Source of the DNA: Heloderma charlesbogerti
Lineage: Eukaryota; Chordata; Lepidosauria; Squamata; Helodermatidae
Assembly: GCA_026122225.1 (NCBI GenBank)
Contig: JANEZZ010000404.1
Coordinates: forward strand, 992,001-1,056,000
Length of the DNA: 64,000 nucleotides
Direction: 5' to 3'
The first letter of the stretch is position 1; each line of letters begins with the position of its first letter. The translations under genes were made by a program, and so were the position numbers. Positions 1 through 10,100 of this stretch are shown here, piece by piece. Below the pieces are notes generated by a model that saw nothing but the letters and a program-made list of their open reading frames with translations, did not search any database and was not told where the DNA came from.

Positions 1-479
1 TTCTAGTCCTGTCCTATGGAGCAACAGAACACAACCCACTCCCGTTGATTTTCTCTTATTCAGGCTAAACATACCCAGCTGTTTCTATCATTCTTTATAG
101 GAAATGGTTTCCAGGCGGCTCACTGTCCTGCTCATCTGTTTCGCCAGTGTCCTTCTAAAAACTTGTTGCCAAGTACTCCAGGTGCAATTTGACTTGCACA
201 GAATAGAGAGCTATTAGTTTTCATAATCTAGTCGCTATGTTTTATTAAGATTGGATTAGCTGACTCATGTTCGGCTTGTGATCAATTGAACTGAAGATAA
301 TTTTCACTTTTGTGTTTGCTTTTTTGTATGTAAATGCAGGACTTAAGACTGAATTTTAGCTTGTTCATTTTTCACACACACATGCACCCCACCCCCAGTG
401 CTAAAGCGTGTCAAGATTATTTTGAATCTTGATTCTGCCCTCTGTAGTATTTGCTAACCACCCTTGCTATCATTTGCAG

Positions 480-1240
480 ATCTTATAAGTATACCCTCTA
501 CACCTTTATCCAAGTAATTTATTAAAACTTTGAGCAGCACAGGGCCAATAACAGAGCCTTGAGGGACTCCATTTGGCTCAGTCATTAATGAGTACTCACG
601 AGATGAGGGGGTTCAACCTGCTGTGGATCCATCTAACAGTTTTGTTAGGTGGATCCACAGGTTTTATCATGTCAACTATGATAATAGGAGACTTCCTCAA
701 ATCCTTTGCTGAAATCAAGGTAGACTATGCCCAGAATCCACCAAATTAGCAACTATAAAAAGAGAGAGAGAAGATTTGTCTGGTATGACTTATTCTGGAT
801 AAACCTGTGCTGGCTCCTAATAATCAGTGTGTTCTTTTCCAGATACTTGCAAACTGGCTGCTTAATAGTCTGTTCTAGAATTCTTCTCAGTAGCAACATC
901 AGGCTAGCCCATCTGTAGTTGCACAGATCAGCCTCCCCCCACTCCCTTTTGAAGACAGGTCAAGATTTGTCCATCTCCAGTCTTCTGGCACCTCACCTGT
1001 TCTCCCAAAATTCTCAGAGATTAGATAGCAAGCTTCTTCAATATCCTGGGATATAATTCACCTGGCCATGTAGACCTGAACTCATTTAAAGTAGCCAGGT
1101 GTTCTCTGACGATTTCCTCACCTTTAAAGGCATCCAAGTTGGTGAGCTTTCTCCAGGGGAAATTCACCATTCCCTTTCTGGCCTTCTCTGTGAATAATTT
1201 CCATGTTTCCCTTTCCCTGTCATCTGTGTAGAATGCTTTC
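480..1240 (-). mobile_element. CR1-like LINE fragment, degenerate
   Basis: The reverse strand reads through the characteristic CR1 reverse-transcriptase region: a decayed LNEF...PGELYPRIL, then TGEVPEDWRW, then a GVPQGSVLGP-like block near 550-580. It resembles the + strand CR1 at 34896-36683 but is more diverged. Many stops and indels show it is old and inactive. Confidence 0.8.
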
Positions 1241-1484
1241 CATTAATTTGTTTTATTTGCTAATAACATTTCTATTCCATTTTCTTATCATATGCTCAAA
1301 ATGTTGTGTGATAAAACAATGAAAACACAAGCCCAAGTCTGGTAAGACAATAGTCAAACAGATGGCAACAGTCTAACAACCTCCCCTGCCCACCCAGCAA
1401 ATCCTCAACATCCGTTTGTGCAGTGGATCGTTGTCACTCCCCTTGTACAGGGAGGGGGTCAAAGCTGTTAGTATGTTGCTTGTC

Positions 1485-1600
1485 TAAGGATACAATCCTT
1501 TGCATGTTTAGACAGAAAAAAGTCCTGCATTCCCCAGCCATGGCTGAGGGATGTTGGGAGATGTAGGGCTACCCTAAACATGCATAGGATTGTGCCCTAA
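1485..1600. mobile_element. MITE-like palindrome, family A, copy 1
   Basis: A roughly 116-bp near-palindrome. Its left arm contains TGCATGTTTAGACAGAAAAA and its right arm the reverse complement motif AAACATGCATAGGATTGT, ending CCCTAA. The same element recurs at 2128-2236 and 38511-38635, so it is a dispersed family rather than a chance hairpin. Confidence 0.8.
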
Positions 1601-2127
1601 GTTGCTTATATGGACAGGCAGGCTGTTTGCACAGTCTATGTGCAGGGTATATTTACCTTAACTTCTCTGCCTTATATCCCCAAATTCCTTCCAAACTTCT
1701 GTGCTCCTAAAATAGTAGATTTTGCTACTCCTTTCTTGGTGAGAACAGGATTAAAAAAAAACATTGGGAAGACAACAGTCCTGAAAGAGAGCTAAGAAAT
1801 ATGTAAATAAGCATTTATTAAAGTAAAGTTGGTCCCAGTTTGCTGGACCAGATTGGGGGAAGAACATTGGAAGTAAAGAAAGGATCAAAAACCTGCCTTG
1901 GAGACTTGCGTTGTTCTCTTCCACTCCCCCCCCATGTTTAAAATATCCAGAAACTTCAAAGCCATGGTAACAACTGCTTCTTATCTCCCTGACTGCTCCT
2001 GAAAAATGTTTGATTTCTGGGAAACATTGAAATGTATGCAGTGCTTTCTTTATTTAAGAACATGCATAATGTATAACTTAGTAAGTAAAATTGTACCATT
2101 TGGAATATTTTTGGAATTTAAAAGTAT

Positions 2128-2236
2128 GAGGGTGCAATCCTTTGCATGTTTAGACAGAAAAAATTCCCACAACTCCCAGTAACCCCTGGGAGTTACAGGA
2201 CTTTTCTGTCTAAACATGCATAGGATTGCAGCTTAA
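2128..2236. mobile_element. MITE-like palindrome, family A, copy 2
   Basis: Arms GGGTGCAATCCTTTGCATG and TCTAAACATGCATAGGATTG flank a short centre made of CTCCCAG and its complement. This copy is nearly a perfect hairpin. Confidence 0.82.
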
Positions 2237-2701
2237 ATGCCTTAATTTCATTCAAACAACAATTTCAGTATGCCTAGTAATAGGCTACATGATGTTGCAG
2301 TGGTACCACTTGGAAAAATAGGAATATAATAAAATAGGAAAATAGAAACTGTCAATGTTGATAATTCCTATTTAATACAATCTTGGAGTAAACAAAAACA
2401 AGGTTTTATGTGGCCTTCAAAAGGGGCCTGGATCTAAAGAACCATCAACTCAGTTTTGTATGCTCAAGGAGGCTTTGGGCTTGTGTTTCTCAAATGATCC
2501 CTTGCTTCATGGAAATCCTCTTTTGAAACTGAAGAGGGTTTTAACAATCGTTGGCAATATGGCATTAATGTCTGCCATTCAAAAGATGGGGTAGGGAAAT
2601 AAAAAATCCCACTAGACATACTCATACTCTGGGCATGTGTAACGTTCCTCTTAGGATCCTGGCTGGTGCATAGACTTCTGTGTCATCCTACAGAAACAGA
2701 A

Positions 2702-3295
2702 GAAACATGTTAATTTATTTATTGGTTATGTTTATCTCCTGCTTTTTCTCCCAAGAAGCCCAAGGCGGTGTACATACTCCTCCTCCTCTCCATTTTATCC
2801 TCACAACAACCCTGTGAGGTAGGTTAGGCTGAGAGTCAGTGGGCCAGTTCACATGACAGTCGCCTTTTTAACCCATGATGAGCTGCAGCATGTATGGCTA
2901 CCGTTTTGAATATGTAACCCCCGGTCAGGGCAATAGGGGGTTGCTCCATGTTGTGTGAACCCATTGTGGGTTATTTGAGGGTTAAACGACCTCATATAAC
3001 CCTACTACTAATTGAGGGTTATATGAGGGTTGTTTAACCCTCATAACTCACAATAGCTGGGTTTGCATGACAAGGCGCAACCCCGAGTCAAGGGTTGCAT
3101 ATTCAAAACAGTGGCCGCACACACTGTGGCTCATCATGGGTTAAATAACCCACAATGAGCTGGCTGTTTCATGCGAACCAGGTCTGTGAGTGGCCCAAAG
3201 TCACCCAGTGAGCTTCATAGCCAAGTGGGGACTAGAGCCCGGATCTCCCAAGTCCTAGTCCAACACTCTAACCACTACATCACACTGCCTCTTTG
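2702..3295 (-). mobile_element. MIR/CORE-like tRNA-derived SINE, split by a MITE-like insertion
   Basis: The two halves (about 2702-2845 and 3183-3295) join into one reverse-oriented SINE. The right half is the tRNA-like head, whose complement carries a B-box-like GGACTAGAACCC-type motif. The left half is the body and tail, containing CCTCACAACAACCCTGTGAG in the given strand. Related copies lie at 15631-15872, 16206-16456, 23847-24052, 40258-40465 and 40970-41190. Confidence 0.82.
2846..3182. mobile_element. MITE-like imperfect palindrome nested in a SINE
   Basis: Outer arms CCAGTTCACATGACAG and the complement of CTGTTTCATGCGAACCAGG pair with each other. Inner arms with AACCCATGATGAGC and CTCATCATGGGTT also pair. 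It interrupts the SINE at the conserved TGGCCCAAAGTCACC block, so it inserted after the SINE. An 8-bp near-duplication (GTCAGTGG / GTGAGTGG) at the edges would fit a hAT-type target site. Confidence 0.75.
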
Positions 3296-3361
3296 AAAAT
3301 AAACAGCCATATAATATAATTAAGGAGTAACAGTAAACTTGGCTATTTGGTTAAACTTCAT

Positions 3362-3420
3362 AGTAGTACACACTGAACTCAATGGGACTTGATTCTGAGT
3401 AAATAATACATAAGATTGGG
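3362..3420. repeat. Fragment of a short palindromic repeat (family B)
   Basis: Contains ACTGAACTCAATGGGACTTG followed by TTCTGAGTAAA, the core of a small repeat also seen at 6537-6612 and 14050-14137. Confidence 0.6.
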
Positions 3421-6400
3421 TTTCATAGTGTCATAATAACTGTAGACAACATCCTGAACCCATGTTTATTTATTTTTGTATCTATATACTACTCTGTCCC
3501 AATAAATAATGTATCCTTGAAAATACTAGCACAACTTGGTCTTCTCTAATTGGAATCCATGTCTGAAAGATCCAGAGCTTCTGATTCTGAACTTCCACTT
3601 TGAGCTTCATGGACTTAGAAAATGGAAGGTTTGCATGAACTGAAACAAGCTTCTCAACTGTTCACATGTTAGTTTGTACCTGGATTTTCTGTGGTCATCT
3701 TCAAATATTTGGCAGTTTATTTCAGTTATTGCAGAAGATGGAAAAACGGAGGCAAGTGAGAAGCAAGAGCTCTCAGAGGCTGTGCTGTACAAAGCCCTCC
3801 CTCCCTTTCCCAACATGTTGCAGGTGTAAGCAGTCCTTGACGAAATACCTAAAGGGGTTCTGTATTCTGTGGTGTTTAAAAGTAATTTCCCAGCATCAAG
3901 TCCTGTTGCTCATTCAGTAATTCTTTCAATCACAACGGTGCTATAATCACTAACATTAGTTTTTAATTTGGGGTCTAACATTTGCAGTAGGATGAATGGG
4001 CTGCAGCAATATTATTTTAAAACATTGCTCCCCAACTGATGGGGGATTACTGGTATTTCTTTTAAAAACTGGATGTTCTACTTTGGAGAAACTCTTATGT
4101 CTCATCCTAAAAGATGCACAATAAAGCATCCATGATAATGGTTTCACATAAGGCATCTGTAGAATTAACTGCTGCAGTTACACAGGAAATTAAACAATTA
4201 ACATTACAATGAAATTATAAACCAGTTGTATCTGTATAGCAGAAATTATTTTTGGAAGCAACCAGAATTATACCAGCAAACATACATTTCTGTGCTGTCT
4301 GTATAGAACAGGAAAAGATGCTACTTGAATTACAAGTTTTGTCTTACCAAGAGGGTTGTGTTTTGGGTTTTTTGCTTGAATCTCTTAAAACAGTCCCTGC
4401 AAAGGCTTCCGGATGCACATACTTCCTTGCAGTTGTATGGGAGGATTTCTGAGGTTCATTCCACCAGGTGGCTCTCCAGACACACGAAGGAGTCGCTGTC
4501 TTTGCACGCTCCCCCCAAAAGAGGAAAATGAATGGGATCACTTTAAAAGCACTTGAGGGAATTAAACTGCTTACACTATAAAGCAAGCTGAAGACCAGTT
4601 GGGAGCACTGTCAAAAGTTAGGCGAGAAAGAATTTGCAGGGGTGGTTTTGGAGCTTTAATAGTTCAGCTGGTTGTACTATATCCAGAATAGCATTTTTAA
4701 TGTTCTGGACTGGAGTCAAGACAACAACTAGCTATTAACTTGATGTGGAAAGCCAGCATTCTACTTCTGCCTGGTCTCTTCTTGTTTTGCTGCTTTAGCA
4801 CCATTGTACAAAGCTTGGAGCACAGAACCCGTTCTACAAAAAGGTGTGATATGGCAGTGTGATATTTTATACATAAATGTTATGTCTTTTAGGTAAAATA
4901 GCTGTTTGCTTTTAATGGGGTTGGAAATGGGGAGGCTGCACTGGAATCTGTGGCACGTGTGTATATATATGTAGCATGGCAAACAAAACACAAACATAGA
5001 TAAGAGAGCATATAATAAATATGAACAAAGTCATAGCCCCAAAAGCTTAAGGTAGATTTCAGTGTGAAATCTGGTAAGTCAGATGAATTGTATCTTTCCA
5101 AAAAGCTAAATGAGATTATGGAGGAAGAATCCCTGACACCGCTTCATGGATGTAGGAGATGAAAAATGAGTCTGGTTTAGTTGTGTCTGTGACCATACGT
5201 TGTACACCCCAAAGGTGCCACAGCTGAAGCTTCTGGCCTGGACCCTGCCTCTAATCCCAAGTGAGAGAAGGAAGGGGGTCTGTTGATGCTGTTCTGAGGG
5301 AAAGGCCTTGTGTACAGGACTGCCACAGTTGTTGAATCCTCTTGATTTCACTCACTCTAGGCCATGTTCTTGCATTCAGAATGGGTTCTCTGGTTCAGAT
5401 AGTAGCCTGCATCTACTCATGTTCTCTGTAGTTCACTTTGCAAAAACTTGGGCAGATGCATGCCTGTAACAGGTTTGTAGGAGCAGAGTAAGATAGTGTC
5501 AAAGAGCTGGCTTCTGTTCTGTGAAAACACACACCGCAGAGTTTGGCCCTTGAGGCATGCCGCAGTTGTGTGGCCATCAAGTGCGTCAGCTAAAAATATT
5601 TTCAAGACTCTTTGGATGTGAAACCACAGGCCCTCCCAGTGGTTAGGAAGATCAGAAATGAAAAGTGAGCAATTCTCTTAAGACACGGTTGTTTCCAAAC
5701 CCATGTACTTTTGCCATTATAGCAGTTTTCTGGGAAGACTTTGGGGACCAAAAGCAAGTGTGGACTTGAAAGCTTATCCTAAAATGGCTATGTTTACTAT
5801 AGCTAGATATAGAAAGGTGTCATTACCGTTGGAGGGCTGTATGATATTTGCATTAAAATGGACAATGTTTGGGGGGAATTTCTGAAACTCAGTGATTTCA
5901 GAACCCACAGGTTCTGAAAGACTTGTGGGTGTTCTTATACGCTAGTGTATGGGATATAAGTTCGAGCTATTTAATCCAAAATGGCTGGCAGATGGATCAG
6001 CCCTAACAACTAGACTAGCAACTAGTATTATGGGTGGGCCACTTTGAAGAAAGGGTGGATGGTGACAGGCCACAATTCTCCCCAAATCGCAAAATGGAGT
6101 GCCAGTAAACCCCATGACTCTGCACAATTTTTGTTGCCTCTGCACTAGCAACTGGAGGAGGAAAGTTGGGGACTGGCCCTCAGTGACTGCCTTCTTCCTA
6201 AGCCTGTCCAAAGCCTGTGCTTATCATCAGAGACCCTCCTCTGCCCCCTCACTACCTGAGGTTGGGTGAGGTGGAGTGACCAGCAAGAGGGATTTCCCTG
6301 TTGTGATGTACCTGGAATATCCTCCCCAGAGAAGCTCACCTGACATCAGCATTGATGTCTTTTTAAAATTTCCCTAGGCATTTCACCATGTTTTATTAAC

Positions 6401-6536
6401 TGGGTTTAGTCTTATGTGAGTTTATTGTATCTGTTACTATATTAGTTGTACGACACTGCCCTGGGACTCTCATACTGGAGGGCAGCTCATAAATACACTA
6501 ATAGTGTGGGCTGGTCATCCCTAGATGAGATGGTAA

Positions 6537-6612
6537 CTGCATAGGACTGCACTATGCATGTTTACTCAAAAGTAACCCCAGTGTGTTCAGCGGGGTAAGT
6601 GTGAGTAAGAGA
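6537..6612. repeat. Short palindromic repeat (family B), fuller copy
   Basis: A roughly 75-bp imperfect palindrome built around GTTTACTCAAAAGTAACCCC and its complement-like second half. It matches the copy at 14050-14137. Confidence 0.65.
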
Positions 6613-6979
6613 GCAGCCTAAGTTTGACAGAGTGGCCCCTTGGCGCAGCATCTGTTTCCTCTGGCCGTGGTACTCACTGGGTGACCCCAGCCTGGAGCTC
6701 CTTGGAGGAAAGGCTAGATATAAATGTAGCATGAGAGCCAAACGAAAAGGAACAGCAGTATTCAACATCCACTGAAGTGGAGACCATACTGCAGAAGTGA
6801 CACATTTGACTGTAGTAACAGTATGTTCCTCCCTTAACTTGTGCTTTGGAAAGCATGTGCAAGGGCACTCTGTGGAAGGCATCCCTTTTCTCGCCCCTTG
6901 GCTCACTTTTCAGCCAGGGCTTTCCAAGGAGAAAAGTGAGTATTGGCCTATCTCCAGGCGGCTTTTGTTCCTCTTGCAG

Positions 6980-7170
6980 GTATCACTGGGAAAGAAGAGC
7001 TGCCAGAGGATGTTTCCACAGGGAGTGGAGCCCGGTTTTACCCCTGGACAATAGACAATAAGTACTACTCGGCTGCCATCCATCTCTGTGTTGTGACAAA
7101 TAAGTTTCTTGTGACCGCTGAAATTGTGGAGTCCGTGCAAGCCTTCTTGGTTTATTTTGACAGCACGACG
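6980..7170 (+). CDS. AAGAB: AAGAB exon 2
   Basis: The acceptor is TTGCAG and the donor is ACG|GTGAGT. The exon starts with two bases completing a Gly codon split with exon 1 and ends in phase 0. It encodes the conserved run [12 protein letters not shown] and then [21 protein letters not shown], which is the start of the pseudoGTPase-like domain. The residues before RFYPW are poorly conserved. Confidence 0.95.
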
Positions 7171-10100
7171 GTGAGTACTTCTGGACATGAATGCTGCCTG
7201 TCTTATTTAATGTTGATCCCTGTAACTCTGTACATGGAAATTGCAAAAGCTGGTAATAGAAGTGACTCCAATCTAGTTATTACTACATAAATTTCTCAAG
7301 ATAATTCTTGGGTTGGTTATCCAAATACCACGGTAATTTAGAGCTTGTAACAGCAAGAGAGCACTCATTTGTACTCCTTTATTTATTGTTTGTTCATAAA
7401 ACTGCTGTTTGGCTGCCTTTCTGCCCAGACTGGCCCTCCCCAGCCCTTGAGGAACAGCAGCATGTGCATTGATAATTCTAGTGTCAATGTCCGCGGTTGC
7501 TTCGCGTTTCTTTATTGAGCACATGGGGGGACCGCGTGGCCCTCCGCGTGCTGCTGTAGTGTGGCCAGTGTAGCTAGTGATGAGGGATGATGGAAGTTGC
7601 AGTCCAGCAACATCAGGGGGGCCACAGGTTCCCCATCCCTGCTTCAGTATCACCTCTGTAGCTCTCTGCTTTCAAAGCAATACCGTCCCAACTTTGGGAA
7701 GGTGGCTGCAGGGAAATTCCAACACAGCAGTGTTGTTTCCATTTGTGGAGCACCATCAGGGGAAATGTTTGTCATTATGTTCTATGCATAATGCTCCCAG
7801 AAATGATTTTACTGATAACTTGTTATACAGTCATATACAGTTATGTGAAAAAGAAAGTACACCCTCTTTGAGTTCTGTGGTTTTATGTATCAGGACATAA
7901 TAAAAATCATCTGGTCCTTAGCAGGTCTTAAACTTAGGTAAATACAACCTCAGATGAACAACAACACATGACATATTACACCGTGTCATTATTTATTTTA
8001 CAGAAATAAAGCCAAAATGGAGAAGCCATGTGTGAAAAACGTAGGTACACCTTATGATTCAATAGCTTGTAGAACCGCCTTTAGCAGCAATAACTTGAAG
8101 TAATCATTTTCTGTATGACTTTATCAGTCTCTTACATCGTTGTGGAGGAATTTTGGCCCACTCTTCTTTACAACATTGCTTCAGTTCATTGAGGTTTGCG
8201 GGTATTTGTTTATGCACAGCTCTCTTAAGGTCCCGCCACAGCATTTCAATCGGGTTGAGGTCTGGACTTTGACTGGGCCTTTGCAACACCTTGATTCTTT
8301 TTTCAGCCATTCTTTTGTAGATTTGCTGGTGTGCTTGGGATCATTGTCCTGTTACATGGCCCATTTTCGGCCAAGCTTTAGCTGTCAGACAGATGGCCTC
8401 ACATTTGACTCTAGAATATTTTGGTATACAGAGGAGGTCATGGTCGATTCAATGACTGCAAGGTGCCCAGGTCCTGTGGCTGCAAAACAAGCCCAAATCA
8501 TTACCCCTCCACCACCGTGCTTGACAGTTGGTATGAGATGTTTCTGCTGATATGCTGTGTTTGGGTTTCGCCAAACGTGGCACTGCGCATTATGGCCAAA
8601 CATCTCCACTTTGGTCTCGTCTGTCCAAAGGACATTGTTCCAGAAGTCTTGTGATCTGTTGAGATGCAACTTTGCAAACCTAAGCTGTGCTGCCATGTTT
8701 TTTTTTTAGAGAGAAGAGGCTTTCTCCTGGCAACCCTTCCAAGCAAACCATACTTGTTCAGTCTTTTTCCAATTGTACTGTCATGAACTTTAACATTTAA
8801 CATGCTAACTGAGGCCTGTAGAGTCTGAGATGTAACTCTTGGATGTTTTGCAATTTCTCTGAGCATTGCACGGTCTGCCCTTGGGGTGAATTTGCTTGGA
8901 CGTCCACTCCTGGGAAGATTGGCAACTGTCTTGAATGTTTTCCACTTGTGAATAATCTTCCTCACTGCAGAATGATGGACTTTAAATTGTTTGGAAATGG
9001 CCTTATAACCCTTCCCAGATTGATGGGCAGCAGCAATTGCTTCTCTAAGATCATTGCTGATGTCTTTACTCGTTGGCATTGTGTTAACACCCCCCCCCCC
9101 CGAATCCTCGAGACCAGCAAACTCCTGAGACTTTGGCTTTTATAGAGGTGGTCACACTTACTGATGATTCATTAATCAAGGGCATTTGATTAGCACCACC
9201 TGGCTGCTACTTAGCCTCTCCTTACCTATGGAAGCAGTAAGGGTGTACTTAGTTTTTCACACATGGCTTCTCCATTTTGGCTTTATTTCTGTAAAATAAA
9301 TAATGACACGGTGTAATATGTCATGTGTTGTTGTTCATCTGAGGTTGTATTTACCTAAGTTTAAGACCTGCTAAGGACCAGATGATTTTTATTATGTCCT
9401 GATACGTAAAACCATAGAACTCAAAGAGGGGGTACTTGCTTTTTCACATGACTGTAGCTTCTGTCCAGTCAGGATGACTTTGTTACCTATGGTATTATGA
9501 GATTTGCTCTGGCTATATGAGTTTTGAGTTTTGTTGCTGCTTTAACAGAGGCTTATATTACTTTTGCGTTTTATTTCATTTTTTGTAACAACTATGTTGG
9601 TTAAACAATAATTTGAAATACAAATATGTATGTTTAATCTAGATTTTAGAAATGCAATCCAGAACTCTTGAGTTGCTCTTCCTGCTCTGTCCACTAGGAG
9701 GCAGGCTCTTTCCAGAAGAAAGACTTGGCTGGGGTGGGCTAGGAAGCACCTCCCACTACCCCTCTAGAGCCAGCCTTTTAATCAAATAGCCACAGGACGC
9801 TCTATTGACAAATTCCTCTTCTAGAGACACGGAGTGACTGTGCATTGTGGTGGAGGAACTCTTCTTCCTGCCCTTTGCATTGTACTAGTTATATTGGGTG
9901 TCTGCCATTTCTAGCATTCACATTGCTAGCTGAACTGTTGTTGCTTCAGTGAGCCATGACTCCTTCCAAGTTGTGAAGGTTTGAGGCCTACAGAGACAAG
10001 GAAAAAGATCCATCCTAAAGGCCTGTTTTTTTCTGTTGGGAGGGGGTATCCCTGAGAGGAGTAGTTCATTTCCCCAATTAAGTTTCAATTTCATTTCCCT

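Larger units (their letters stand above)
1..6979 (+). other. AAGAB intron 1 (3' part)
   Basis: No AAGAB exon 1 and no CpG-rich promoter is visible here, so exon 1 is inferred to lie before position 1. The stretch is AT-rich and holds a decayed CR1 (480-1240), palindromic repeats (1485-1600, 2128-2236, 6537-6612) and a SINE split by a MITE (2702-3295). Nothing recognisable is seen at 3430-6390; 6440-6500 may be the 3' end of a decayed L2. Confidence 0.7.
7838..9454 (-). mobile_element. Tc1/mariner DNA transposon, full length, defective
   Basis: A 1,617-bp element flanked by TA dinucleotides (7836-7837 and 9455-9456), the Tc1 target-site duplication. Terminal inverted repeats of about 217 bp (7838-8054 and 9238-9454) match almost base for base. 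Each contains an outer and an inner copy of a GTGAAAAA...GTACACC motif, the IR/DR arrangement in which each end carries two transposase sites. A reverse-strand transposase gene lies between. It sits in AAGAB intron 2, antisense to the gene. The ends look complete, but the transposase is broken, so it could move only if supplied in trans. Confidence 0.95.

Noticed and set aside
727..918. Short + strand ORF near 0.7-0.9 kb
   Set aside because: It is antisense to the decayed CR1 at 480-1240.
1..6979. A search for AAGAB exon 1
   Set aside because: No frame gives the expected short N-terminal segment ending one base into a Gly codon, and no GC-rich promoter is visible, so it is placed outside the window.
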